Positions 53,408 through 63,985 of a DNA stretch of 64,000 nucleotides are shown here, piece after piece. Both the position numbers and the translations under genes were made by a program. Source of the stretch: Nostoc sp. FACHB-973 (GTDB lineage Bacteria; Cyanobacteriota; Cyanobacteriia; Cyanobacteriales; Nostocaceae). The DNA lies in the NCBI RefSeq assembly GCF_014698115.1, contig NZ_JACJSJ010000004.1, positions 106,167-170,166 on the forward strand. Direction: 5' to 3'. The stretch's first letter is position 1. Each line of letters opens with the position of its first letter. The notes below the pieces were generated by a model. That model worked only from the letters and a program-made list of their open reading frames with translations, had not been told where the DNA came from and ran no database searches.

Positions 53408-55012
53408 TTACACTTTCTGTGCAGATACTCCTTGTGATTTTTCTTGAGTTTGCAATGCTGCATACAACCTATTGAGCGCATTTACATAAGCTTGCGCTGA
53501 TGCCACGATGATATCTGTGTTCGCCGCATGACCAGAAAATACTCTGGATTCATAACGTAAACGAATTGTCACTTCGCCAATGGCGTCAATACCTGCTGTG
53601 ACTGATTGCACAGAAAACTCAATCAATTCGTTGGGCACATTCACCACACGGTTGATTGCTTTGTAAACTGCATCCACTGGCCCAGTCCCGATCGCTGCAT
53701 CGGTTAATTCTTCACCTTCTGGGGTACGCAGGGTGACTGTAGCGGTGGGTTTGGCGTTGCTACCGCAGGAAACTTGCACCAACTCTACCCGGAACAAATC
53801 GGGCGCTTGCTGGATTTCATCGTTGACGATCGCTTCTAAATCGCGATCGGATATTTCTTTCTTTTTATCTGCAACTTCTTTGAACCTAACGAATGCTTTA
53901 TTTAATTCGCTATCCGACAATTCAAAGCCCAATTCTTTTAACCGGGTGCGAAAAGCATTTCTCCCTGAATGTTTGCCCAAAACTATTTGATTGTCTGTCA
54001 AGCCAATCAATTGGGCATCCATAATTTCGTAGGTGAGTTTATTTTTTAATACCCCATCTTGGTGAATGCCAGATTCATGGGCAAAGGCATTTGCCCCGAC
54101 GATCGCTTTGTTTGGTTGGACTAGCATTCCTGTCAAATTAGAAACTAAGCGTGAAGTTCTGTAAATTTCACGGGTGTCAATATTTGTCAGGGATTCTTGA
54201 GATTCCTCTGGTCTGCCAACATAGGGATTAAAATATTGTCGTCGCACATGCAATGCCATCACCAATTCTTCTAGTGACGCATTTCCAGCGCGTTCACCAA
54301 TGCCATTAATCGTACATTCTAGTTGGCGTGCGCCATTTTTTACGGCTTCTAAAAAGTTAGCAACTGCCAACCCTAAATCATTATGACCGTGAACGGAAAT
54401 AATCGCTTGGTCGATGTTGGGGACATTTTCTTTAATGCCTTTAATAATTGCCCCAAATTCACTAGGTGTGGTGTAACCAACTGTATCGGGAATGTTAACT
54501 GTTGTTGCACCAGCGGCGATGGCAGCTTCTAAGACTTGATACAGAAATTCCGGATCGGAACGGGCTGCATCCATCGGCGAAAATTCCACATCTGCCATGA
54601 AGGATTTAGCATAAGCTACCATTTCTTGGGCGATCGCTAATACTTCTGCCCGTGACTTCCGCAACTGATATTCTAAATGAATATCTGAAGTCGAAATAAA
54701 TGTGTGAATTCTACCATGAACTGCTGGTTTTAATGCTTCAGCAGCCGCTTCAATATCTCCTTTCATCGCCCTTGCCAAACTGCAAATTACAGGGCCATTT
54801 TCTGTCCCCACAATTTCAGCAATCTTGCTAACTGCTTCAAAATCTCCGGGGCTGGCAAAGGCAAACCCCGCTTCAATGATATCTACACCCAGTCGTGCCA
54901 ATTGCTTGGCAATCACTAACTTTTCGTCTATGTTCAGCGTTGCTCCCGGACATTGCTCTCCATCTCGCAGTGTCGTATCAAAAATCAGAATTCGATCGGT
55001 TTTAGTCGTCAT
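53408..55012 (-). CDS. leuA: 2-isopropylmalate synthase
   Basis: A 534-residue enzyme of the first committed step of leucine synthesis, condensing acetyl-CoA with 2-ketoisovalerate. The catalytic TIM barrel starts [20 protein letters not shown] and includes [20 protein letters not shown] with the metal-binding His-x-His. [19 protein letters not shown] and the [15 protein letters not shown] linker follow. The C-terminal regulatory LeuA dimer domain (from ~390) mediates leucine feedback inhibition. It is monocistronic here. Confidence 0.96.
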   Translation of the reverse strand: MTTKTDRILIFDTTLRDGEQCPGATLNIDEKLVIAKQLARLGVDIIEAGFAFASPGDFEAVSKIAEIVGTENGPVICSLARAMKGDIEAAAEALKPAVHGRIHTFISTSDIHLEYQLRKSRAEVLAIAQEMVAYAKSFMADVEFSPMDAARSDPEFLYQVLEAAIAAGATTVNIPDTVGYTTPSEFGAIIKGIKENVPNIDQAIISVHGHNDLGLAVANFLEAVKNGARQLECTINGIGERAGNASLEELVMALHVRRQYFNPYVGRPEESQESLTNIDTREIYRTSRLVSNLTGMLVQPNKAIVGANAFAHESGIHQDGVLKNKLTYEIMDAQLIGLTDNQIVLGKHSGRNAFRTRLKELGFELSDSELNKAFVRFKEVADKKKEISDRDLEAIVNDEIQQAPDLFRVELVQVSCGSNAKPTATVTLRTPEGEELTDAAIGTGPVDAVYKAINRVVNVPNELIEFSVQSVTAGIDAIGEVTIRLRYESRVFSGHAANTDIIVASAQAYVNALNRLYAALQTQEKSQGVSAQKV

Positions 55013-55107
55013 TTGCCCTTTGTTGTTTAGTTTTTAGTTTTGGCTCAAAATATCTTCAAACTTAGTTTTTCTTTTACTTCTACCTTTGTAAATAATTGTT
55101 AATTCTA

Positions 55108-55629
55108 CTAAGCATCAGTTTTTTCTATTTGATCTCTGATATCATTTAAATCTATATATCTATCCGTAGCATTTCGTAGTTCTCTAGCAATCATTCCTTC
55201 CGTTGATACTACCGTAATATGTGTATTTTTTGAGCGTAATAGTTCAATTGCTCTTTCAAAATCTCCATCACCGCTAAATAATACCACTCGGTCATACTGG
55301 TCTACTGTATTAAACATATCTACAACAATTTCAATATCTAAATTTGCTTTTTGGGAGTAGCGACCAGAAGTATCATCATAGTATTCTTTGAGAATTTTAG
55401 TTCTGACTGTATATCCCAGACTAATTAGAGCATCTCTAAAACCTCGTTGATCTTGTGGGTCTTTTAAGCCAGTGTACCAGAATGCATTGATTAATGTTGT
55501 TTCTGACTGCTCATGTTTGAAGTATTCTAAGACTCGTCGCGGGTCAAAAAACCACCCATTTTTTTGTTGAGCATAGAACATATTGTTTCCGTCTACAAAA
55601 ATAGACAGACGATTCATTGGAGAACCCAT
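55108..55629 (-). CDS. NYN-domain (LabA/DUF88-type) protein
   Basis: A 173-residue PIN-like NYN protein. RLSIFVDGNNMFYAQQKNGW carries the first catalytic Asp and the conserved D-G-N-N. The second acidic cluster is in NLDIEIVVDMFNTVDQYDRV, and the third in VVLFSGDGDFERAIELLRSK. These are the hallmarks of LabA/DUF88 proteins. Cyanobacterial LabA affects circadian output, but many paralogues exist, so no symbol is given. Start may be at the first or fifth residue (Met). Confidence 0.9.
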   Translation of the reverse strand: MGSPMNRLSIFVDGNNMFYAQQKNGWFFDPRRVLEYFKHEQSETTLINAFWYTGLKDPQDQRGFRDALISLGYTVRTKILKEYYDDTSGRYSQKANLDIEIVVDMFNTVDQYDRVVLFSGDGDFERAIELLRSKNTHITVVSTEGMIARELRNATDRYIDLNDIRDQIEKTDA

Positions 55630-56370
55630 ACAAATTTACACCTAATAATATAAATGAATTTAGATCGAACAATAGATTATAGCAATTTTCAAATGCCTTG
55701 TTTGCTAATATCTATAAAGTAGCTGTTCATCTATAGCTCTGATGCTACCTCTTTCAAGGCAGAAAAACGGCTGCAACATTAGAGTTGAGATCCCGGGTGC
55801 TAAGCCTTATTCACCTCCACTACTGCAAGAGCCACCCTGTAATCAAAATCTACCAATAAAATCGACCCAGTAACAGCATTCATAGCTGTATAACACTAAA
55901 GTTTACTCCTAAAGAGGTATGGCATAAGCTCAAGGGAGAATATAAGTTAATGCCCATCTATAGGTAAAGCTTTCAGTATCAGGACACACTTTGTGGGGAG
56001 TACCAATAGTTGCGCCAAAGACATAAGACGGACTTGGAACAGTTTCTGGTAAGGCACCCAGTTAAGAGCATACCTGTTGCTTAGGTTGCAATAAAATCTC
56101 CCAGTAAACAAGTGTACAGGCAGAGTATATTGGCTCTAATCTGTGAGAGAATCACTAGTTGTAACTCACTCAACAGACAAGAAATAACTTAGGTAGTGCC
56201 TGAGAAAGAATCTCTTGGGGGCTGGCTTTGCTGAATAAAGTTTGTTGATGAATAGAAGATACTTTACAAATGTATAAGATTAGCATTTTAAGTCTTATTT
56301 CAATGTGCTTGTAGTAAAAGGTGGTCTGAATAAATAAAAATGTTGGACTTAAATCAATCAGTAACACCAT
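55630..56370. other. 740-bp intergenic region upstream of the CHASE2 kinase gene
   Basis: I see no protein gene. The stretch from about 55740 to 56120 is less A/T-rich than its surroundings and has several short inverted repeats (for example around 55800-55815 and 55955-55990). An unrecognised structured RNA or a long regulatory leader is therefore possible. It does not match the cores of tmRNA, RNase P RNA or SRP RNA that I can recall. Confidence 0.4.
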
Positions 56371-58743
56371 ATGGCAGAAGAATCTACATCTACCTTAACC
56401 AAAAACAGTGTCTCTGCTGCCAATAGACACTCAAGTAAACCGACAAAAGTCACGTCTACAGCAGCGGTACGCCAGTCTAGGTGGATAGTTCGCTTAGGTC
56501 ACCTACTAGCTGGGACTTGGGCAATAGGCGCAGCACTGCTAACGGCTTCTGGTTGGGATTTGGTTCAATTGATGGAGAATCAGGCACTTTCTCACTTTTT
56601 TCAAGTGCGTGGGCCGATTGTGCCTCCAGAAGATATCGTAATTTTAGCAATAGACGATCAGTCAATATCGGTTCCCGAACAGTACTATAAAACAGATCCG
56701 CAACAGTACGCCTACCTAGAAACACTGAAATCTTTTCCTTACAAACGTGCTGCATATGCTCAGGTAATTACAAAGTTAATGGAAGCGGGCGTCCGTTCTG
56801 TAGCTATAGGTCTTGTTTTTGATACACCAAGTAGTTATGGATCTAGTGACGATCGCCAACTCCAAGCAGCATTAGAAAAATATGGCAGCAAAGTTACCTT
56901 AGCAGCTCTCTACGAAAATTTCGAGACCCACCAGGGGTCGTTTATCCAGCTGACACCGCCACAACAGATGTTTCACACAGGGTCAGTATCCATTGGTTCA
57001 GTTAATTTCCCTGTGGAGGTGGATGGTAAAGTTCATCGATTGGCTAGTGAGTTTCCCAAGTTATTAGATCGAGAAAATTTATTTACCAACAAGCTACTTT
57101 CCTTTGATGAAGCAGTATTGAGGGCAGCACAAGTCAATTATCCGCGACCAAAAGGCGATCGCATTTATTTTTGGGGGTCTTCAGGGACATTTGAGCAAAT
57201 ACCCTTTTGGCACGTACTCGACCCAGAAAACTGGAACACTTATTTGCAGCAGGGAAAAGTCTTCAAAAACAAGATAGTTTTAATTGGTTCAACAGATAAG
57301 TTAAACAATGATTATTATCCAGTAGCAGCTAGCAAGAGTCCTGAACTGATGTCGGGGGTGGAAATTCACGCCAATGCCATCGCAACTTTAATGACAGGTA
57401 AAGCCATCAGTCAAGAAATTTCAACTTTACCGTTGCGTGGTTTATTTGTGCTAATTTTAGTTGGCAGTACAGCCTTAATTATTAGCAGAAGCAAGCATAG
57501 TATCAATCGATTTCTGTATAGTCTAGTTTTATCTGGTACTTGGTTAGGAATTAGCTATGGGTTATTTGTTTACGGGCGGTTAATTTTCCCCACTAGTGTA
57601 CCAATGGTGGCGATCGCTTTTTGCGGACTAAGCTACCTGGGAACCTCAGTAGTCAGAGAAAATATCAGAAAACGCCAATTAGTAGACATATTTCAGAAAT
57701 ATAAAACTTCTGCCGTTGTCCAAGAGATTATCAGCCAACAAGATGACCTGCAAGAGCTAATCCAAGAGCGAGATTTAGCTTTATCAGGTAAAATCTTGGC
57801 TCGACGGTATAAAATTGTCAAAGTTCTGGGTGCAGGTGGATTTAGCGAAACCTACATTGCTGAAGATACCCAACGTCCTGGTAACCCAAGATGTGTTGTC
57901 AAGCAACTAAAACCAAGCAATACCAAACCAGAAGGATTGCAACTTGCCAGACGCTTATTTAATTCCGAAGCGCAAACACTAGAAAAATTGGGAGTTCATC
58001 CTCAAATTCCCCAACTTCTGGCGTATTTTGAAGAAGATGAAGAATTTTATTTAGTCCAAGAATACATACTTGGTCATCCTCTCAGTTACGAACTGCCGCC
58101 AGGCAGAGCAATTGAAGAAATTGCAGGCATCAAAATTGTCAAAGACTTATTGGAAACATTAATATTTGTCCATGAAAACAACGTGATTCATCGGGATATT
58201 AAACCCAGCAATATCATTCGCCGACACTCAGACGGTAAACTCGTACTAATTGATTTTGGAGCAGTCAAAGAAGTCAGTGCCAAACAGTTCGAGCCTCAAG
58301 AACAAACCGCCTTCACCATTGGTATTGGGACTCAGGGTTATGCACCAACCGAGCAATGTTTAGGTCGTCCACACTACAGTAGTGATATCTATGCAGTGGG
58401 TATGGTTGGGATTAAAGCCTTGACTGGCATTACACCGCGTGAGCTAGATAGAGATGCTGACGGAAAGATAAAATGGAGCGATGCCTACGGCGGTAAACTA
58501 CTCACCCAAGTGAGCAACTCTTTAGCTCAGATTCTCAGTAAAATGGTGCAGGATGACTTCAAAATGCGATATCAGTCTGCATCTGAGGCTCTTAAGGCTG
58601 TTGAAGCTGTTGAAGCTTCTGGGGATTTGGTAAATTCCCAAAAGGGATACCCCATCTTACAACATGACTCATTGATGAGTACTTTAGGCGAATTAAATGC
58701 TCCCACAAAATCTTACCCAGGGAAATCGTCAGAAATTGGTTGA
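56371..58743 (+). CDS. CHASE2 sensor Ser/Thr protein kinase
   Basis: A 790-residue receptor-type kinase. An N-terminal membrane helix (~48-65) leads into a periplasmic CHASE2 domain (~70-340; PEDIVILAIDDQSISVPEQY, then KIVLIGSTDKLNNDYYPVAA). Three membrane helices follow at ~355-425 (LFVLILVGSTALIISR). The protein kinase starts at ~480 with YKIVKVLGAGGFSETYIAED, Lys511 in CVVKQLK, Asp609 in HRDIKPSN and DFG at 628. Such fusions sense an external signal and phosphorylate Ser/Thr targets. No cognate phosphatase lies nearby. Confidence 0.94.
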   Translation: MAEESTSTLTKNSVSAANRHSSKPTKVTSTAAVRQSRWIVRLGHLLAGTWAIGAALLTASGWDLVQLMENQALSHFFQVRGPIVPPEDIVILAIDDQSISVPEQYYKTDPQQYAYLETLKSFPYKRAAYAQVITKLMEAGVRSVAIGLVFDTPSSYGSSDDRQLQAALEKYGSKVTLAALYENFETHQGSFIQLTPPQQMFHTGSVSIGSVNFPVEVDGKVHRLASEFPKLLDRENLFTNKLLSFDEAVLRAAQVNYPRPKGDRIYFWGSSGTFEQIPFWHVLDPENWNTYLQQGKVFKNKIVLIGSTDKLNNDYYPVAASKSPELMSGVEIHANAIATLMTGKAISQEISTLPLRGLFVLILVGSTALIISRSKHSINRFLYSLVLSGTWLGISYGLFVYGRLIFPTSVPMVAIAFCGLSYLGTSVVRENIRKRQLVDIFQKYKTSAVVQEIISQQDDLQELIQERDLALSGKILARRYKIVKVLGAGGFSETYIAEDTQRPGNPRCVVKQLKPSNTKPEGLQLARRLFNSEAQTLEKLGVHPQIPQLLAYFEEDEEFYLVQEYILGHPLSYELPPGRAIEEIAGIKIVKDLLETLIFVHENNVIHRDIKPSNIIRRHSDGKLVLIDFGAVKEVSAKQFEPQEQTAFTIGIGTQGYAPTEQCLGRPHYSSDIYAVGMVGIKALTGITPRELDRDADGKIKWSDAYGGKLLTQVSNSLAQILSKMVQDDFKMRYQSASEALKAVEAVEASGDLVNSQKGYPILQHDSLMSTLGELNAPTKSYPGKSSEIG

Positions 58744-58744
58744 T

Positions 58745-58850
58745 AAGGACGCGGGGACGCGGGAAAGTTGGGAGAAAATTTGATAATTTCAACGCATCAG
58801 AGTCTTTCTCACTCCCCGCGTCTCCCCCTCCCCGCGTCTTCAATTTAACG
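58745..58850. terminator. Inverted G/C-rich repeats between convergent genes
   Basis: GGACGCGGGGACGCGGGAAA at 58746-58765 is mirrored by CTCCCCGCGTCTCCCCCTCC at about 58812-58832. It lies between the kinase gene and the convergent glutathione reductase gene, so it may end both transcripts. The right arm overlaps the end of the reductase gene slightly. Confidence 0.6.
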
Positions 58851-60186
58851 ACAGAAATTCCTCCCCAGCCGTGGGATGAATGCCTATTGTTTCATCCAGT
58901 TCTTGTTTAGTAACGCCCTTGCGAATTGCAACGCCGAGACTTTGAATGATATCTGCTGCGTTCTCACCCACCATATGAGCGCCTAAAACTTCCTCAGAAT
59001 CACCATTTACCACTAACTTGATACTTCCTTGCTTATCTTTCTCAGTCAGCTGATAAAACAGTGGCTGGAATTGGCTGTAGTAGCATTTTACAGATTCACC
59101 AAATTTTTCCCGTGCCTTTGCCTCAGTCATCCCCACACTAGCCACTTCTGGACGAGAAAAAACAGCAGAGGGTACATAATCATAATTCAGTTTTTGTGGC
59201 TTGTTGCCAAAAACTGTATTGGCAAAGGCAATACCTTCTGCTTGAGCCACAGGAGACAATTGGATGCGGCTGGTACAGTCACCGACAGCAAAGATATTTT
59301 CTTGGTTGGTGCGGCTTTCTTCATCTACTTTGATTGCACCATTTTCGCCAAGTTCAACACGGGCATTTTCCAAGCCTAGATTTTTAGTATTTGGGGTGTA
59401 ACCTGTGGCAACTAGGATGGTATCTGCTGCAACTATTTCTCGGCTCTCACTATTAATAGTCAACAACAAACACTCTTCTGAATATTTGATTTTTTGAATG
59501 GTGGTGTTGGTGAATAACTTAATTCCCCGTTTACTCAAAGCCTGTTGCACAGTAGAGCGAATGTCATCATCAAACCCTGATAAAATCATCTCCTCTTTTT
59601 CAATTAGCGTCACCTGACAGCCAAAAGCGTGCATCATACTGGAAAATTCTACACCAATGTAGCCACCGCCAATGATTGTCAGACGTTTCGGCAAATAGGG
59701 TAGCTGAAACATCTCGCGGGATGTGATGGCGTATTCTATACCTGGGATATTGGGCTTGAGGGGTTGGCCGCCCACAGCAATTAAAATTTTGTCTGCTGTA
59801 ACTTTGCGTCCACCAATACTGATAGTATGAGCGTCGAGAAAGCTGGCATGTTCAGAAATGATTTCAATTCCGGCTTTGTGCAATTGCTGCAAATAGGATT
59901 CGCTGATGCTGTCAACATGCTTGTATACAGATTTAATAAATAATGTCCAGTCAAAGTATGTCGGGCAATCACTCCACCCATAACTGTGCGCCATTTTATT
60001 TTGCAGGGCAAAGTCAGCAGCATAGACAATCAGTTTTTTGGGAACGCAGCCACGATTTACACAGGTTCCACCGAGGTCTTCTTGTTCGGCAATGGCAACA
60101 CGCACACCGTAAGTAGCTGCTTTTTTAGCTGCTGCCAATCCCCCAGGCCCAGCACCAATGACAAACAAATCATAATCAAATGTCAT
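58840..60186 (-). CDS. gor: Glutathione reductase
   Basis: A 448-residue class I disulfide oxidoreductase. The FAD-binding start is FDYDLFVIGAGPGGLAAAKK, and the redox-active disulfide is Cys42/Cys47 in GGTCVNRGCVPKK. The NADPH-binding fold is in RLTIIGGGYIGVEFSSMMHA, and the dimer-interface His in IGIHPTAGEEF. It reduces oxidised glutathione with NADPH for redox defence. The absence of the dihydrolipoamide dehydrogenase consensus around the disulfide favours Gor. Confidence 0.92.
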   Translation of the reverse strand: MTFDYDLFVIGAGPGGLAAAKKAATYGVRVAIAEQEDLGGTCVNRGCVPKKLIVYAADFALQNKMAHSYGWSDCPTYFDWTLFIKSVYKHVDSISESYLQQLHKAGIEIISEHASFLDAHTISIGGRKVTADKILIAVGGQPLKPNIPGIEYAITSREMFQLPYLPKRLTIIGGGYIGVEFSSMMHAFGCQVTLIEKEEMILSGFDDDIRSTVQQALSKRGIKLFTNTTIQKIKYSEECLLLTINSESREIVAADTILVATGYTPNTKNLGLENARVELGENGAIKVDEESRTNQENIFAVGDCTSRIQLSPVAQAEGIAFANTVFGNKPQKLNYDYVPSAVFSRPEVASVGMTEAKAREKFGESVKCYYSQFQPLFYQLTEKDKQGSIKLVVNGDSEEVLGAHMVGENAADIIQSLGVAIRKGVTKQELDETIGIHPTAGEEFLSLN

Positions 60187-60509
60187 AAAAATCTGTTCCT
60201 TTTCAACTTTGTGGAAAGCAGAGCTACTTCATCCCTTATAGTTATTCAGACAAAACTTCATCTACTGTCTTTGGGTGGACAAATCGAGATTAAAACACGC
60301 TGATATGTAGCAGATTGCCGCTTGAATAGCAATTACTACAAAAATAACAGCGATCGCCCCACTATTGCTAAGTTACATTACATTTTGTTGTGGAACAGAC
60401 ACATACCCATTCTACAAGAGTATAGATGTTGGCGATGCCTGTAGGGGCGCACAGCTGTGCTACCCTACCGAGGATTGTGGTTCAAATACATGAAAAACGC
60501 TGTAAGATA
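60187..60509. other. Intergenic region between gor and the ABC-F gene
   Basis: About 320 bp without a gene. It contains the palindrome repeat at 60441-60468 and a GTGGTTCAAATACATGAAAA repeat end directly after it, similar to those near 30122, 41965 and 52396. Confidence 0.7.
60441..60468. repeat. GTAGGG...CCCTAC palindrome family member
   Basis: GTAGGGGCGCACAGCTGTGC with right arm TACCCTAC. It is followed 6 bases later by the shared tail GTGGTTCAAATACATG, the same combination as at 52361-52416. Confidence 0.85.
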
Positions 60510-62441
60510 TCAAGATTCCATCTCAGCTAATTCTAACCAGCGTTCAGTCGCCACATCGATCGCTTGTTTGAGAGATTCCACTTCTTCATACAGTTTCTGC
60601 ACCTGGCTATAATTACCCGGTGAAACATTCCCTAGTGTTTTCTCGGTTTCTGCTTTCTGGGCTTCTAACTGGGCAATTTTAGCTTCCAACTGTTCAAATT
60701 CTTTTTTCTCCCAATTGGATAATCTCCGCCGCTTTTGATTTTCGATATTTTTGGGTAGAGACGTTACATGTAACGTCTCTACATTTTTGGGCTTGTCTTT
60801 AGTATTAGCAGCTTGTTGCAGTGCTGCTTCTTCAGCCTTCTTAAAGTCCAGATAAACAGAGTAATTACCTGGATATTGCCGGAGGTTACCGCCTTCCTCA
60901 AAGGAAAAAATTGTGTCGATGGTGCGGTCAAGAAAATAGCGATCGTGAGAAACTACAATTACACACCCAACAAAATCTTCTAGATAATCTTCTAGTACTG
61001 CCAATGTCTGGACATCTAAATCATTTGTTGGTTCATCTAAAATCAAAACATTGGGCGCACTCATCAGCACCCGCAACAGAAATAAACGGCGTTTTTCTCC
61101 ACCAGAAAGTTTATGAATTGGGGCATATTGTTGATTTCCAGGAAACAGAAATCGCTCCAACATTTGGGAAGCAGTAATTTGAGTACCATCGGTAATTTTG
61201 ACAAATTCTCCTTCTTCTTTGATGTAGTCAATCACGCGCTGATTTTCGTTTAATGCTGTGAGCAATTCTTCAGAATGCTGGTCAAAATAACCGATGTGAA
61301 TTGTAGTACCAATTTCTGCACTACCGGAATCAGGCGGAATTCGACCAGTCATAATATCCATTAAAGTGGATTTCCCAGCACCGTTAGCGCCGATGATGCC
61401 GATGCGGTCTTCTGGACTAAATTCGTAGCTAAAATCCTTAATCAGGGTGCGTCCATTATAGGCTTTAGAAACGTTATTTAATTCAATAACCTTTTTGCCA
61501 ATGCGACGACCAACTGTCGAAATATCAACTTTACCCTGGACTTGCTTAAATTCAGTATCTCGCAGAGCGTGTGCGCGGTCAATTCTCGCTTTTTGTTTGG
61601 TACTTCTGGCTTTCGGCCCTTTTTTGAGCCATTCCAACTCCCGCCGCAACAAACCTTGATGTTTGCGTTGACTGCTAACGGCAGATTCTTCAGCTAAAGC
61701 TTTCTTTTCGAGGTAGTATGAGTAGTTACCTGTGTAAGTGTAAATGTCGCCTCGGTCAATTTCGATGATCCGATTAGTGACGCGATCCAAAAAATAGCGA
61801 TCGTGGGTGATGAGGAAAAGTGCGCCACGATAGCGATTTAAATAACTTTGTAACCATTCTACAGAAAGAGCATCGAGGTGGTTTGTTGGCTCATCCATGA
61901 GTAAAACATCTGGTTCTGCTAGCAAGGCTGTTGCTAGGGCAATGCGTTTGCGATAGCCTCCAGATAAAGTACCGATTTTGGCTTCAAAGTCAGAAATTCC
62001 TAATTTGGTGAGGATGATTTTAGCGTTGGTTTCTAGTTCCCAAGCACCACTCGTATCCATCCGTTGCATCACCACAGAAAGGCGCGACATGAGTTGATTA
62101 TCATCTGGATAGTGAGCCAATTTATCGGAAAGTTCTTCATATTCACGCACTAAAGCCATGTGTTCGCCACTGTCGGCAAAAATTTGCTCTAAAACTGTGC
62201 GATTTTCATCTAAATCTGGCTGTTGAGGTAAGTAGATGATTTTAGAACCAGAGTTGATTAAAATTTGACCGCTATCGATGGATTCTAAGCCGGCGATCAT
62301 TTTTAATAGGGTTGATTTGCCTGAACCGTTAGTACCAATTAAGCCAACTTTATCGGTAGTATCGAGGCTGAAGCTGGCATCTTTTAAAATTTCTTTGATG
62401 CCAAAGTCTTTTTTGATTGATTGGAGGGTAATGATACTCAT
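60510..62441 (-). CDS. ABC-F family ATPase
   Basis: A 643-residue protein with two ABC ATPase domains and no membrane domain. Domain 1 has Walker A GTNGSGKST and the signature LSGGYRKRIALATALL; domain 2 has GANGAGKST and LSGGEKRRLFLLRVLM. They are joined by a charged linker (ELEWLKKGPKARSTKQKARI). A C-terminal coiled coil (KKEFEQLEAKIAQLEAQKAE) follows, typical of the Uup type. ABC-F proteins act on the ribosome (translation or antibiotic resistance) or on DNA structures. Which subgroup applies is uncertain. Confidence 0.93.
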   Translation of the reverse strand: MSIITLQSIKKDFGIKEILKDASFSLDTTDKVGLIGTNGSGKSTLLKMIAGLESIDSGQILINSGSKIIYLPQQPDLDENRTVLEQIFADSGEHMALVREYEELSDKLAHYPDDNQLMSRLSVVMQRMDTSGAWELETNAKIILTKLGISDFEAKIGTLSGGYRKRIALATALLAEPDVLLMDEPTNHLDALSVEWLQSYLNRYRGALFLITHDRYFLDRVTNRIIEIDRGDIYTYTGNYSYYLEKKALAEESAVSSQRKHQGLLRRELEWLKKGPKARSTKQKARIDRAHALRDTEFKQVQGKVDISTVGRRIGKKVIELNNVSKAYNGRTLIKDFSYEFSPEDRIGIIGANGAGKSTLMDIMTGRIPPDSGSAEIGTTIHIGYFDQHSEELLTALNENQRVIDYIKEEGEFVKITDGTQITASQMLERFLFPGNQQYAPIHKLSGGEKRRLFLLRVLMSAPNVLILDEPTNDLDVQTLAVLEDYLEDFVGCVIVVSHDRYFLDRTIDTIFSFEEGGNLRQYPGNYSVYLDFKKAEEAALQQAANTKDKPKNVETLHVTSLPKNIENQKRRRLSNWEKKEFEQLEAKIAQLEAQKAETEKTLGNVSPGNYSQVQKLYEEVESLKQAIDVATERWLELAEMES

Positions 62442-62545
62442 AGGATTTAAGAATATAGAGTTTTTTTTATTTTACGCAGAGGCGCAGAGGCGCAGAGGAG
62501 GAAAGGAGTAGGTAAGGGATGTGGCTTACCTACGATTGATAAATT

Positions 62546-62962
62546 TTAGACAAATAAATCCAAGGGGAGATGTCCATACATTTCGTTGATTCCGTCTTCG
62601 TTGAAAGATTGGCAAGAGACTAAGACGCCACGGTGATGTCCGGGATAGGAATCGAGATAACACAAGCCGTTTTTGCCGTTTAATTTGATATAAACTGGCC
62701 CTTCGGGTGTAGGTAAATTGTTTGGTGGTTCATAACCAAAGGCCAGAGAATAGGTTTTCATGGCTAATATTCCTTCTTCTGCTGTGTCAGCACAAATTCC
62801 TAAAATTTGATAGTCAGCAAGATTAGTCATCAAAATTAAGGCATTACGAATTACTGCTTTTTCTGATGGCTTCAGGATAGGGGCGATGTCTAGACAGTTG
62901 AATTTATTCAGTAATTTTTTCGCTTCTTCGGCGGTGATATTGTGAGGATTGGGGGTTGACAT
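62546..62962 (-). CDS. DUF1824 protein
   Basis: A 138-residue cyanobacterial DUF1824 protein, recognised by ITAEEAKKLLNKFNCLDIAP, YQILGICADTAEEGILAMKT and the final DSYPGHHRGVLVSCQSFNED and INEMYGHLPLDLF. The function is unknown. It is monocistronic between the ABC-F ATPase and the prohibitin-like gene. Confidence 0.88.
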   Translation of the reverse strand: MSTPNPHNITAEEAKKLLNKFNCLDIAPILKPSEKAVIRNALILMTNLADYQILGICADTAEEGILAMKTYSLAFGYEPPNNLPTPEGPVYIKLNGKNGLCYLDSYPGHHRGVLVSCQSFNEDGINEMYGHLPLDLFV

Positions 62963-63023
62963 AAACTTAGTTCATTATTTTGTTGGTTGTTCTGTTGTAT
63001 TTGAGTTGGGACTAGCCCCATAC

Positions 63024-63060
63024 AATTTTAGATTTTGGATTTTGGATTTTGGATTTTGGG
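63024..63060. repeat. TTTTGGA tandem heptamers
   Basis: Four or more copies of GATTTTG/TTTTGGA lie in the gap between the DUF1824 and prohibitin genes. The same heptamer invades the start of natH at 20196-20225. GGCATGGGGTATTGGGTATT and CCCCAGTCCCCAATCCCAAG simple repeats follow up to 63130. Confidence 0.85.
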
Positions 63061-63136
63061 CATGGGGTATTGGGTATTGAATATTAGGAAAACAGCCCCC
63101 AGTCCCCAATCCCAAGTCCCCAGTCCCCCGTCCCTT

Positions 63137-63985
63137 TTACGGTTGATTTTGTACATTCCCCAGGTTGAATATAAAAGGAACGCCGTTTTTCGAGTCACCA
63201 CCCATAACTAGGACTTTTGGCATTTGAGCGCCGCCAGTCTTCCAAGCTTCAATTGCTTCTTTTTGCAGAACTAACTGTCCTCCTTGGGCTTTGAGCGTCT
63301 CTGCTAAGAGTCTTTGAGCTTCTGCTCTACCTTTGGCGCGATTAACGTCTGCTTGTGCTTCTTGTTCAGCTTCTCGTGCTACATAAACGGCTCTTTGCGC
63401 CCGCTGTTCCGCAATTTGTTTTTCTTCGACTGCTCTGGCAAATTCTGGTGAGAAGGCTAAATCAACTACGCTAGTATCTAACACTATTATCCCATATTTG
63501 TCTAAGCGATCGCCTAAGGCATTATCAAAGTCTTCTTTCAATTCACTTCTTTTAGTAATTGCTTCTTCTACTGTTCTTCTAGCTGCTGCAATTTTAAATG
63601 CTTCTTGTGTTTGGGGTGCAATTATTTTCGATACAATATTCTCTAATGTTCCTTGTTTTCTTCTGACTTCAACTACCTTTATGGGATCGAGGCGAAAGTT
63701 AATCGCAAATCTGGCAGATAAATTTTGCAAATCCTTCGTAGAACTTTCTGCTGGCACTTCAAATTTTTGCACCGTCAAATCATACACATCTATCACGGTG
63801 ATAAAAGGTGGTTTTAAGTGAATGCCTTCCAATAAAGCACCATCTCTCGCTTTACCCAAAATGCTAATCACTCCTGCTTGTCCTGGGTTGATAATGATAA
63901 AAGAATTTAGTCCAATAAGCACTAATATTGCTAACACAATTCCCAAAGCAGTGGTTTGCCAATTGCCAAATTGTTGATTTTTCAA
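63137..63985 (-). CDS. Prohibitin/SPFH-domain membrane protein
   Basis: A 282-residue protein. An N-terminal membrane helix (TTALGIVLAILVLIGLNSFI) is followed by the SPFH/prohibitin domain (NPGQAGVISILGKARDGALL, then GIHLKPPFITVIDVYDLTVQ). A C-terminal coiled coil (RAVYVAREAEQEAQADVNRA) supports ring oligomers. Prohibitin-like proteins organise membrane microdomains. The gene is complete; the ATG is at 63985, near the window end. Confidence 0.93.
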   Translation of the reverse strand: MKNQQFGNWQTTALGIVLAILVLIGLNSFIIINPGQAGVISILGKARDGALLEGIHLKPPFITVIDVYDLTVQKFEVPAESSTKDLQNLSARFAINFRLDPIKVVEVRRKQGTLENIVSKIIAPQTQEAFKIAAARRTVEEAITKRSELKEDFDNALGDRLDKYGIIVLDTSVVDLAFSPEFARAVEEKQIAEQRAQRAVYVAREAEQEAQADVNRAKGRAEAQRLLAETLKAQGGQLVLQKEAIEAWKTGGAQMPKVLVMGGDSKNGVPFIFNLGNVQNQP

